Shown piece after piece: positions 42,149 to 49,695 of a DNA stretch of 64,000 nucleotides. How positions within the stretch are numbered: the first letter of the stretch is position 1; every line of letters starts with the position of its first letter. This DNA comes from an uncultured Mycobacterium sp. (lineage in GTDB: Bacteria > Actinomycetota > Actinomycetes > Mycobacteriales > Mycobacteriaceae). Position numbers and translations under genes: made by a program. Location of the stretch: NCBI GenBank assembly GCA_900078375.1, contig FLQS01000078.1, forward strand, positions 2,759 to 66,758, in the 5' to 3' direction. Below the pieces are notes generated by a model. It ran no database searches and was not told the origin of the DNA. It was given only the letters and a program-made list of their open reading frames with translations.

Positions 42149-42201
42149 CCTTGTTCGCCGTGAAGCCGCGCCGGCTTCCCGGCGTCGGACGGCGCCGCTG
42201 A

Positions 42202-44244
42202 TCAGTCCTCGGGTATCTCCTGCTCGATCTCGGCCAGCCAGATCCGTGCCGACATGTCCGACGGCGCCCGCCAGTCGCCGCGTGGTGACAACGAGCCGCC
42301 GTGAGACACCTTGGGCCCGTTCGGCAGAGCGGAACGCTTGAACTGGCTGAACGAGTAGTACCGAGAAGCGAACACCTGCAGCCACTGCCGGATCTCCTTG
42401 AGCGAGTACGCCGGTCGCTTTCCTTCGGGGAATCCCGGCGGCCAGTTGCCACTGTCGGGGTCGCTCCAGGCGTGCCAGGCCAGGAACGCGATCTTGGACG
42501 GCCGGAAGCCGTACCGCAGCACCTGGAACAGCGAAAAATCCTGCAGCGAGTACGGGCCCACCTTGGCTTCGCTGCTCTGGATCTCTTCGTCCTCGCCGGT
42601 AGGCACCAGCTCGGGCGTGATTTCGGTGTCGAGCACCGATTGCAGGATCTCGCCGACCTCATCCTCGAACTGACCGGAGGAGATCACCCACCGAATCAGG
42701 TGCTGGATCAGGGTTTTCGGCACCCCACCGTTGACGTTGTAGTGCGACATCTGATCGCCGACCCCATACGTCGACCAGCCCAGACCGAGTTCCGAGAGGT
42801 CGCCGGTGCCCAACACGATGCCGCCGCGCTGATTCGCAAGCCGGAACAGGTAGTCGGTGCGCAAGCCGGCCTGTACGTTCTCGAACGTGACGTCGTAGAC
42901 CGCTTCACCCCGCGAAAACGGGTGACCGATCTCGGTCAGCATCAGTGTGGCGGTATCCCGGATGTCGAGTTCAGCGAAGGTCACACCCAGCGCGCGAGAA
43001 AGCCTGATCGCGTTGTTTTTGGTCCGCTCGCCGGTCGCGAAGCCGGGCAGCGTGAACGCCAGAATGTCGCTGCGGGGCCGACCTTCTCGGTCCATCGCGT
43101 GCGCGGCCACGATCAACGCATGCGTCGAGTCCAGCCCGCCGGACACCCCGATCACAACCTTGGGGTAGTTCAGCGCGCGCAGCCGCTGCACGAGCCCGGC
43201 AACCTGAATGTTGTATCCCTCGTAGCAGTCCTGTTCCAGCCGGAACGGATCGCTGGGTACAAAAGGAAAGCGTTCGACCGACCGCAACAGGCCGATGTCG
43301 CCGCCGGGCGGGTCGAGCCGGAAACCGATGCGCCGGAACGACTTCAACCGGTCTTGATGGTGACGTCGATTGTCGTCGAAGGTGCCCATCCGAAGCCGTT
43401 CGGAGCGCAACAGATCCAGGTCGACGTCGGCGACCGAGCGGCGCTCCCCATTCGGGAACCGTTCGGATTCGGCCAGCAGACGGCCGTTTTCGTAGATCAT
43501 CGTCTGCCCGTCCCAGGCCAGGTCGGTGCTGGATTCACCTTCACCGGCCGCGGCATAGACGTAGGCCGACAGACAGCGCGCGGATGCCGAACGGGCCAGC
43601 AGCTTGCGGTCGTCGGCCCGGCCGATGGTGATCGGGCTGCCGGAGAGGTTGGCCAGCACCGTCGCACCCGCCAGCGCGGCCTCCGCGCTGGGCGGTATCG
43701 GTACGAACATGTCTTCGCAGATTTCGACGTGCAGCACCAGCCCCGACACGTCGTCGGCCACGAACAACAGGTCCGGGCCGAACGGCACGTCGGTCCCGCC
43801 GATGCGGATGGTGCCCGCCACGTCGTCGCCGGCCGCGACCTGGCGCCGTTCGTAGAACTCCCGATACGTCGGCAGGTAGGACTTCGGGGCCACCCCGAGC
43901 ACCGCACCGCGGTGAATCACCACCGCGGAGTTGTAGATGCGGTGCAGGTAGCGCAGCGGCGCACCCACCACCAGCACGGGAAACAGGTCGGCCGATGCCG
44001 CGATGATGTCCACCAGTGCGTCCTCGACGGCATCGAGCAGCGAGTCCTGCAGCAGGATGTCCTCGAGGGAGTAACCCGACAGGGTGAGCTCGGGGAACAC
44101 CGCCACCGCGACGCTCTCGTCATGGCAGGCCCTGGCAATCCGCAGCACCGACTCGGCGTTGGCGGCGGGGTCCGCCAGCACCGTGCGGTGGGTGCAAGCG
44201 GCCAGGCGTACGAAGCCGTGCCGGTAGGCCGAGTAGAAATCCAT
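42202..44244 (-). CDS. nadE: Glutamine-dependent NAD+ synthetase
   Basis: A 680-aa two-domain enzyme. The N-terminal nitrilase-like glutaminase contains the Glu (FPELTLSGYS), Lys (GVAPKSYLPTYREFYERR) and Cys (VEICEDMFVPIPPSA) catalytic regions. The C-terminal synthetase has the P-loop VIGVSGGLDSTHALIVAAHAM. It converts NaAD to NAD using glutamine ammonia channelled between domains. Length and features match M. tuberculosis NadE (Rv2438c). A CRP-type box lies 80 bp upstream. Confidence 0.97.
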   Translation of the reverse strand: MDFYSAYRHGFVRLAACTHRTVLADPAANAESVLRIARACHDESVAVAVFPELTLSGYSLEDILLQDSLLDAVEDALVDIIAASADLFPVLVVGAPLRYLHRIYNSAVVIHRGAVLGVAPKSYLPTYREFYERRQVAAGDDVAGTIRIGGTDVPFGPDLLFVADDVSGLVLHVEICEDMFVPIPPSAEAALAGATVLANLSGSPITIGRADDRKLLARSASARCLSAYVYAAAGEGESSTDLAWDGQTMIYENGRLLAESERFPNGERRSVADVDLDLLRSERLRMGTFDDNRRHHQDRLKSFRRIGFRLDPPGGDIGLLRSVERFPFVPSDPFRLEQDCYEGYNIQVAGLVQRLRALNYPKVVIGVSGGLDSTHALIVAAHAMDREGRPRSDILAFTLPGFATGERTKNNAIRLSRALGVTFAELDIRDTATLMLTEIGHPFSRGEAVYDVTFENVQAGLRTDYLFRLANQRGGIVLGTGDLSELGLGWSTYGVGDQMSHYNVNGGVPKTLIQHLIRWVISSGQFEDEVGEILQSVLDTEITPELVPTGEDEEIQSSEAKVGPYSLQDFSLFQVLRYGFRPSKIAFLAWHAWSDPDSGNWPPGFPEGKRPAYSLKEIRQWLQVFASRYYSFSQFKRSALPNGPKVSHGGSLSPRGDWRAPSDMSARIWLAEIEQEIPED

Positions 44245-44324
44245 GCCCCATTGTCGCCCGTCGTCCCCGGCGTGGAAGCGAGAACCCGTGCTTCAGGCAC
44301 CCGACGGGCTATCCCCAGTACGAA

Positions 44325-44338
44325 GTGACCTGGATCAC
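44325..44338. promoter_or_regulatory. CRP-type box between nadE and a small hypothetical gene
   Basis: GTGA-CCTGGA-TCAC (in the context AGTGACCTGGATCACA) matches nine of ten bases of TGTGA-N6-TCACA. It lies 80 bp upstream of nadE (minus strand) and about 170 bp upstream of the hypothetical gene on the plus strand. The 264-bp space around it holds no other gene that I can support. Confidence 0.5.
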
Positions 44339-44508
44339 ATCATTTCAGCCGAGTGGCCCGCGTTACCACCGTCGTTGTGGCGCAAGGCTTTTGCGTGGCT
44401 CACGCGCGAGTTTCGAGTATGGCTCTACGCGTTCTCATCCGTCGTCACGGTCATAGCTTTTCTCTCATGAGGCCGAACTTCGTCGGCCGACCAGATCGGG
44501 GGATCACC

Positions 44509-44778
44509 ATGTTGTCAGTACACGCTCCTATCCAGCAGCCGTCGTCGACCGGGGCTTTTCGCGTCGTCGACACCCGGCCGACCGTGCTGATCACCGAGCA
44601 GGAAGTGAAGCTGCTGACGGCAGCCGCCATCGCGGCGCCGGCCAAGCGGGGCCTGTTTTCGCGGTGGATTGCGGCCCACCGGGCGGCCCGCGCGGCTCGG
44701 CCCAGCCGGCGGTCCTACACCGCGCACTATGAGTTCCTGGAGCACGCCGCGATGGCCCGAGCTATGGAACGGCTGTGA
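44509..44778 (+). CDS. Small hypothetical basic protein
   Basis: ATG 44509 follows GGGGGA at good spacing and starts an 89-aa protein (MLSVHAPIQQPSSTGAFRVV...). An acidic/hydrophobic first half is followed by an Arg/Ala-rich helix (IAAHRAARAARPSRRSYTAH) and ends EHAAMARAMERL. The open frame extends to 44353, but the upstream part lacks such a start signal. No domain is recognised. A basic amphipathic helix suggests nucleic-acid or membrane association; this is an inference. Confidence 0.6.
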   Translation: MLSVHAPIQQPSSTGAFRVVDTRPTVLITEQEVKLLTAAAIAAPAKRGLFSRWIAAHRAARAARPSRRSYTAHYEFLEHAAMARAMERL

Positions 44779-44816
44779 CACCCGAGACGGAAGTAACAGC
44801 TGCGCACACCCCTGCG

Positions 44817-44833
44817 ATTACTCAGGCAGTAAT
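44817..44833. promoter_or_regulatory. Inverted repeat upstream of the YdcF-like gene
   Basis: ATTACT-CAGGC-AGTAAT has perfect 6-bp arms around 5 bp and ends 21 bp before the GTG start of the YdcF-like gene. It may be an operator or a leader hairpin. Confidence 0.4.
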
Positions 44834-44854
44834 GCCAAACGGGTCGGAGGAAGC

Positions 44855-45451
44855 GTGCGAGGTCGATGGAAGGCCGCCTGCGGCGCCCTGATCCTGGTCG
44901 TCGCCGCCATGCTCGGGGGGCTTGTTCCCGCTGCGGCTCAAGCCGAACCAGCGCCGGTACCCGCGCCCGCACCCGTCGCCAAGGACTTCTCCAATCCGGC
45001 AATCGTCGTACTGGGATATGGCCTGCTGCCGGACGGTTCGATGCGGATGATCCTGCGCCGCCGCGTGCTGACCGGGCTCGCCGTCGCGCAGATGTACCCG
45101 CACTCACCGATCATCGTCACCGGGGGTAACCCGCAGAACGGCGTGACGGAAGCCGCGCAGATGCGCCGCATGCTGTTGATGCTCGGCTTCCCGGACAGCC
45201 GGATCATCGTGGAGGACAAGGCCAACAGCACGGTGCAGAACGCGCGGTTCGCCGTGCCACTGGCCAAGCAGGCCGGCACCTCGGGGATCATCCTGGTGAC
45301 CTCGTCGACGCATCAGGGCCGCGCCGACGGCGATTTCGTCGACGCCGGCGCCAACCTGCTGGCTACCGTGAGCTACCCGGACGGTAATCCGACGCTCAAC
45401 ATCGCCCAGTTCGCTCAGGACGTACTCAGCCCGCTCACCAACTTCGGCTGA
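44855..45451 (+). CDS. Exported YdcF/SanA-family (DUF218) protein
   Basis: A 198-aa protein starting at GTG 44855 after GGAGG. A signal peptide (VRGRWKAACGALILVVAAML...AAAQA) is followed by a Pro/Ala linker and a DUF218 domain: AIVVLGYGLLPDGSMRMILRRRVLTGLAVAQMYPHSPIIVTGGNPQNGVTEAAQM in outline, then the NSTVQNARFAVPLAKQAG helix. This family, near ElyC/SanA, is tied to envelope integrity and binds small charged molecules. It is alone on the strand, 18 bp before the sirtuin gene. Confidence 0.8.
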   Translation: MRGRWKAACGALILVVAAMLGGLVPAAAQAEPAPVPAPAPVAKDFSNPAIVVLGYGLLPDGSMRMILRRRVLTGLAVAQMYPHSPIIVTGGNPQNGVTEAAQMRRMLLMLGFPDSRIIVEDKANSTVQNARFAVPLAKQAGTSGIILVTSSTHQGRADGDFVDAGANLLATVSYPDGNPTLNIAQFAQDVLSPLTNFG

Positions 45452-45469
45452 GCACCTACGCTGGAGCGC

Positions 45470-46306
45470 GTGGACAGCCCCGAACTCGTCGCCCTGTTAG
45501 CGGGTCGGCGCGTCGCGGTTCTGACCGGCGCCGGGATCTCCACCGACTCGGGCATTCCCGACTATCGCGGCCCGGACTCGCCGCCGGCGAACCCGATGAC
45601 GATCCGCCAGTTCACCTCGAGCCGCGCGTTCCGTCAGCGCTACTGGGCGCGGAACCACCTGGGCTGGCGGCACATGGCTCAGACCCTGCCCAATGCCGGG
45701 CACCGGGCGCTGGCGCACCTGGAGCGTGCCGGCGTGGTGAGCGGCATCATCACCCAGAACGTGGACCTGCTGCACACCAAGGCCGGCAGCCGAAACGTCA
45801 TCAACCTGCACGGCACCTACGCGCAGGTGGTGTGCCTGGACTGCGGGCACATCATGTCGCGCGCGGCGCTGGCCGACGAACTCGAGGCGGCCAATCCGGG
45901 ATTCGCCGAGCGCGCGGAACGACTGGGCGGCATCGCCGTCGCGCCCGATGCCGACGCCGTCGTCACCGACACCGAGTCGTTCCACTTCATCGACTGCCCG
46001 TCGTGCGCGGGGATGCTCAAACCCGATATCGTCTACTTCGGCGAGAGTGTGCGTAAAGAGATTGTCGCGCAAGCCTATTCGCTGATCGAGGAATCAGACG
46101 CATTGCTGGTCGCCGGATCCTCGCTGACAGTGTTCTCTGGGTACCGGTTCGTTCGGCAGGCCGCCGCACTGGGCATACCGGTCGCGATCGTGAACCGCGG
46201 CGCCACCCGAGGCGACGACCTCGCGACGGTCACGGTGGACAGCGGCTGTTCGCCGATGCTGGCGCTGCTGGCCGACGAACTGTCCGGGCTGACCTCAGCC
46301 AGTTAG
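45470..46306 (+). CDS. Sir2-family NAD-dependent protein deacylase
   Basis: A 278-aa sirtuin. NAD-binding GAGISTDSGIPDYRGP and TQNVDLLHTKAG, the catalytic His in INLHGTYAQVVC, and four zinc Cys (CLDC...CPSC) are present, with the final GSSLTVFSGYRFV pocket. It removes acyl groups from lysine using NAD. Start GTG 45470. It is directly after the YdcF-like gene and ends in a 4-bp overlap with the convergent proB stop. Confidence 0.92.
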   Translation: MDSPELVALLAGRRVAVLTGAGISTDSGIPDYRGPDSPPANPMTIRQFTSSRAFRQRYWARNHLGWRHMAQTLPNAGHRALAHLERAGVVSGIITQNVDLLHTKAGSRNVINLHGTYAQVVCLDCGHIMSRAALADELEAANPGFAERAERLGGIAVAPDADAVVTDTESFHFIDCPSCAGMLKPDIVYFGESVRKEIVAQAYSLIEESDALLVAGSSLTVFSGYRFVRQAAALGIPVAIVNRGATRGDDLATVTVDSGCSPMLALLADELSGLTSAS

Positions 46307-47415
46307 ACCGCGACCAGATCGTCGGCATGCACGGCGGGCCGGCGCATTTCGGCGGGCAGGTCTGAGGTCGACCGGCCGATCATCGTCGTCAGCTCGCCAG
46401 CGTCGTAGGCCACCACCCCGCGGGCAACCATCTCCCCGTCCAGGTTCCGCAGCTCGACGACGTCGCCCCCGAAGAACCGACCGGTCACCTCGGTGATCCC
46501 CGCCGCCAGCAGTGAGCGCCGCTGCTTGACCACCGCCCGCACCGCCCCGGCATCCAGCGTCAGAGCGCCGGCAACCTCCGCGGCGTAGCGAACCCAGAAC
46601 CGTCGCGCCGACATCCGGTCGGGTCGCGGGGTGAAAACCGTGCCCACCGACGCGTCGGTCAGCGCGGCGCCGGCATCGGCCGCCGCGGCCAGCAGCACCG
46701 GAACCCCGGCGTCGGCGGCCAGCAGCGCCGAGGACAACTTGGACCGCATCCCACCGGTGCCCAGGCGACTGCCGTCACCGGCCACCACACCGTCGAGGTC
46801 GTCCGGCCCGGCCACCTCCGGGATGAACCGCGCCGGATTGTCTTTGGGCGCTTTGCGCGGATCCCCCTCGTAGAGCCCGTCGATATCGGAGAGCAGGATC
46901 AGCGCATCCGCGCCGACCAGGTGGGCCACCAGCGCCGAGAGCCGGTCGTTGTCGCCGAAGCGGATCTCGTTGGTGGCCACGGTGTCGTTCTCGTTGACGA
47001 TCGCCACCGCGTGCAGGGAGCGCAGCCGGTCCAACGTGCGCTGGGCGTTGGTGTGCTGCACGCGCATCGAAATGTCGTGTGCGGTCAGCAGAACCTGACC
47101 GACCGTGCGGTCGTAGCGGGCGAAGGCCGCACTCCATGCGTTGACCAGCGCCACCTGTCCGACACTGGCCGCGGCCTGCTTGGTCGCCAGATCGGTCGGG
47201 CGCCGGTTCAGGCCCAGCGGCTCGATACCGGCCGCGATCGCACCCGAGGACACGATGACGACGTCGGAACCCGCCCGCATCCGTGCCTCGATCGAGTCGA
47301 CAAGCTGGGCCAGCCGGCCGGCGTCGAACAACCCCGACTTCGTGGTCAGTGCGGTAGTGCCGATCTTGACGACGACGCTGCGCGCGGCGCGGATGGCGTC
47401 ACGGTACTGACTCAC
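46303..47415 (-). CDS. proB: Glutamate 5-kinase
   Basis: A 370-aa kinase with the amino-acid kinase domain (VVKIGTTALTTKSGLFDAGRLAQLVD; VSSGAIAAG; NENDTVATNEIRFGDND) and a C-terminal PUA domain (AVVKQRRSLLAAGITEVTGRFFGGDVVELRN). It makes gamma-glutamyl phosphate, the substrate of ProA. GTG start overlaps the obg stop (GTGA). Proline feedback occurs through the PUA-bearing enzyme in this family. Confidence 0.96.
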   Translation of the reverse strand: MSQYRDAIRAARSVVVKIGTTALTTKSGLFDAGRLAQLVDSIEARMRAGSDVVIVSSGAIAAGIEPLGLNRRPTDLATKQAAASVGQVALVNAWSAAFARYDRTVGQVLLTAHDISMRVQHTNAQRTLDRLRSLHAVAIVNENDTVATNEIRFGDNDRLSALVAHLVGADALILLSDIDGLYEGDPRKAPKDNPARFIPEVAGPDDLDGVVAGDGSRLGTGGMRSKLSSALLAADAGVPVLLAAAADAGAALTDASVGTVFTPRPDRMSARRFWVRYAAEVAGALTLDAGAVRAVVKQRRSLLAAGITEVTGRFFGGDVVELRNLDGEMVARGVVAYDAGELTTMIGRSTSDLPAEMRRPAVHADDLVAV

Positions 47416-48860
47416 GCCTCGTCCTCGTGCTCACGGCGCTGGCGGCGGGCCGCCTTGCGCTCGTCGGCACCGATTCGGTCGGTTTGTTCCAGCCGGACAT
47501 CGGTACCACGACCGGTCGGGACGACGTCGACACCGGCCGGGGTCTGCGGCTCCCAATCGAAGGTCATGTCGCCGATGGTGACCGCGCAGCCCGATGTGGC
47601 GCCCTGTCGCCGCAACTCGTCCTCGACCCCGAGCCGGGCCAGCCGGTCGCCGAGGTAGCCGACGGCTTCGTCATTGTCGAAGTTGGTCTGGACGATCCAG
47701 CGTTCGGGGCGCACCCCGCGCACGATGAAGCCGCCGGGGTTTGCCCGGTCGGGCTCGACGGTGAAACCGGTACGGTCGACCGGGACCGGCTTGATCACCG
47801 GGCGTCGCGGCACCACCTCCGGCCGCGCGGCCCGGTAAGCCGCCACCATGTCCCACAGCGCAAACGTCAGCTCCCGCAAGCCTTCCCGGCTCACGGTGGA
47901 CACCTCAAACACCGGCCAGCCGCGTGCCTCGACGTCGGCGCGCACGAAATCGGCCAGCTCTCTTGCCTCGGGGATGTCGATCTTGTTGAGCACGACCGCC
48001 CGCGGGCGGTCGGCCAGGTCACCCAGCGTCGAATCACCTTGCAGCGTCGGTCGATACGCGGCCAACTCGGCCTCCAACGCATCGATATCGGAGACCGGGT
48101 CGCGGCCGGGTTCCAGCGTGGCGCAGTCGACAACATGGACCAGCAGCGCGCAGCGTTCGATATGGCGCAGGAAATCCAGGCCCAACCCACGGCCCTCCGA
48201 AGCGCCCGGGATCAAGCCGGGGACGTCGGCGACGGTGAAAGTGTGATCCCCCGCCGACACGACACCGAGATTGGGCACCAACGTGGTGAACGGGTAGTCC
48301 GCGATCTTGGGTTTGGCCGCTGAGATCGTCGACACCAGTGAGGATTTGCCGGCCGAGGGAAAGCCGATCAGCCCGACGTCGGCGACTGTCTTGAGCTCCA
48401 GGGTGAGCTCGCGTTCCTCACCCTTCTCGCCGAGCAGCGCGAAACCCGGGGCCTTGCGGGCCCGGGATGCCAGCGCGGCATTGCCCAGCCCACCGCGGCC
48501 GCCCTCGGCGGCCACGAAGCGGGTGCCCGCGCCGACCAGATCAGCCAGCAGTCGGCCGTTGGCGTCGAGCACGACGGTGCCGTCGGGCACCCTCACCTCG
48601 AGATCGGAACCGTTGGCTCCCTCGCGGTTATTGCCCATCCCCTGCTTGCCCGACGGGGCATCGACATGCGGGTGGAAGTGGAAGTCGAGCAGGGTGTGCA
48701 CCTGCGGATCGACGACGAGCACGATACTGCCGCCGCTGCCGCCGTTACCGCCGTCGGGCCCGCCGAGTGGCTTGAACTTCTCCCGGTGCACCGAGGCACA
48801 GCCGTGCCCGCCACTGCCCGCGCGGGCATGAATGACGGCGCGGTCGACGAAACGGGGCAT
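47412..48860 (-). CDS. obg: Obg GTPase (CgtA), ribosome assembly
   Basis: A 482-aa protein in three parts: glycine-rich Obg fold (FVDRAVIHARAGSGGHGCASVHREK), G domain with GFPSAGKSSLVS, DVPGLIPGA and NKIDIPEAREL, and a C-terminal OCT domain (WEPQTPAGVDVV). The charged C-terminus (RKAARRQRREHEDEA) is typical. It binds 50S precursors and is essential. It follows rpmA with an 85-bp structured spacer. Confidence 0.96.
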   Translation of the reverse strand: MPRFVDRAVIHARAGSGGHGCASVHREKFKPLGGPDGGNGGSGGSIVLVVDPQVHTLLDFHFHPHVDAPSGKQGMGNNREGANGSDLEVRVPDGTVVLDANGRLLADLVGAGTRFVAAEGGRGGLGNAALASRARKAPGFALLGEKGEERELTLELKTVADVGLIGFPSAGKSSLVSTISAAKPKIADYPFTTLVPNLGVVSAGDHTFTVADVPGLIPGASEGRGLGLDFLRHIERCALLVHVVDCATLEPGRDPVSDIDALEAELAAYRPTLQGDSTLGDLADRPRAVVLNKIDIPEARELADFVRADVEARGWPVFEVSTVSREGLRELTFALWDMVAAYRAARPEVVPRRPVIKPVPVDRTGFTVEPDRANPGGFIVRGVRPERWIVQTNFDNDEAVGYLGDRLARLGVEDELRRQGATSGCAVTIGDMTFDWEPQTPAGVDVVPTGRGTDVRLEQTDRIGADERKAARRQRREHEDEA

Positions 48861-48879
48861 CGGAGAGTCCTTTCAACCA

Positions 48880-48941
48880 CGAGTGTGAACCTGGTGCGAG
48901 ATATCGGCCTCAACCTCGCAGTGGTTTCACACTCGCGAGTG
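48880..48941 (-). other. Nested inverted repeat between rpmA and obg
   Basis: Outer arms CGAGTGTGAACC (48880-48891) and GGTTTCACACTCG (48923-48935, one bulged T) enclose inner arms TGCGAG (48895-48900) and CTCGCA (48915-48920). A 12-bp palindrome CACTCGCGAGTG (48930-48941) overlaps the right arm, so an alternative pairing is possible. It could be an RNA processing, attenuation or mRNA-stability element between the ribosomal and GTPase genes. Confidence 0.6.
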
Positions 48942-48945
48942 AGAC

Positions 48946-49209
48946 CTACTCCGGTCGCGCGACGCGAACGATGTTGACGGTCTTGCGGCCACGCTTGACG
49001 CCGAACTCCACGGCGCCCGGCGCCGTCGCGAACAGGGTGTCGTCACCGCCACGTCCGACGTTCACGCCGGGGTGGAAGTGTGTGCCGCGCTGGCGGACGA
49101 GGATCTCGCCGGCCTTGACGATCTGGCCGCCGAAACGCTTGACGCCGAGTCGCTGGGCGTTGGAATCGCGACCGTTGCGTGAGCTGGAAGCGCCCTTCTT
49201 ATGTGCCAT
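48946..49209 (-). CDS. rpmA: 50S ribosomal protein L27
   Basis: An 87-aa protein beginning MAHKKGASSSRNGRDSNAQRLGVKRFGGQ, with the conserved GKVKRFGRK-like core replaced by the typical VNIVRVARPE actinobacterial ending. L27 lies at the peptidyl-transferase centre. There is no Firmicutes-type N-terminal cleavage sequence. It follows rplU by 18 bp. Confidence 0.98.
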   Translation of the reverse strand: MAHKKGASSSRNGRDSNAQRLGVKRFGGQIVKAGEILVRQRGTHFHPGVNVGRGGDDTLFATAPGAVEFGVKRGRKTVNIVRVARPE

Positions 49210-49227
49210 GTCAGTTCGCTCCCTCGA

Positions 49228-49539
49228 CTACTTGATTCCGGTGACCTTGAGCACCGTCAACGGCTGACGGTGACCCTGCCGCTTGTGGTAGCCGGTCTTG
49301 TTCTTGAACTTGTGGATGCGGATCTTCGGGCCCTTGATGTGCTCGAGCACCTCACCGGTGACGGCAACCTTCTCCAGCGCCTTCGCGTCGGCGGTGACCT
49401 TCGCGCCGTCGACCACCAGGGCGACGGGCAGGGAAACAGAGCCGCCGGCCTCGACCTCGATCTTCTCGACCTTGACTATGTCTCCAACGGCGACCTTGTA
49501 CTGCTTGCCACCGGTCTTGACGATTGCGTACGTCGCCAT
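49228..49539 (-). CDS. rplU: 50S ribosomal protein L21
   Basis: A 103-aa protein from ATG 49539 (after GAGGAAA): MATYAIVKTGGKQYKVAVGD, then the KIRIHKFKNKTGYHKRQGHRQ signature. The longer frame to 49626 lacks conserved sequence. It is the first gene of rplU-rpmA-obg-proB. Confidence 0.98.
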   Translation of the reverse strand: MATYAIVKTGGKQYKVAVGDIVKVEKIEVEAGGSVSLPVALVVDGAKVTADAKALEKVAVTGEVLEHIKGPKIRIHKFKNKTGYHKRQGHRQPLTVLKVTGIK

Positions 49540-49656
49540 CGTTTCCTCTGCCTTGCTCTGCGGGCGCGCGCTAACCGGAGCTGCGTGCGCGGGTCTGGGG
49601 GTGCGGGATCTTGAGCCCGCTGCCACCGGCGTCGGACGCCTGGCGACAACTGCTCA

Positions 49657-49686
49657 AGGTTACGTGACCAGCACCGGGAGGGTCAA
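49657..49686 (-). promoter_or_regulatory. SigA-type promoter of rplU-rpmA-obg
   Basis: On the minus strand, TTGACC (49686-49681) and TAACCT (49662-49657), 18 bp apart, fit TTGnnn and TAnnnT. They lie in the 156-bp space after rne and about 120 bp upstream of rplU, so the operon has a leader of about 110 nt. Confidence 0.5.
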
Positions 49687-49695
49687 ACCGCCACC

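Noticed and set aside
42130..42201. 23-aa ORF after the CDF gene with an AGGAGA site (MPAIALTLFAVKPRRLPGVG...)
   Set aside because: The ribosome binding site is good, but the ORF is very short, overlaps the CDF end and has no independent support; left out of the gene list.
42301..44328. 675-aa plus-strand ORF antisense to nadE
   Set aside because: nadE on the opposite strand has complete family motifs; this frame has typical GC3 shadow composition (Arg, Gly, His, Val) and no start signal.
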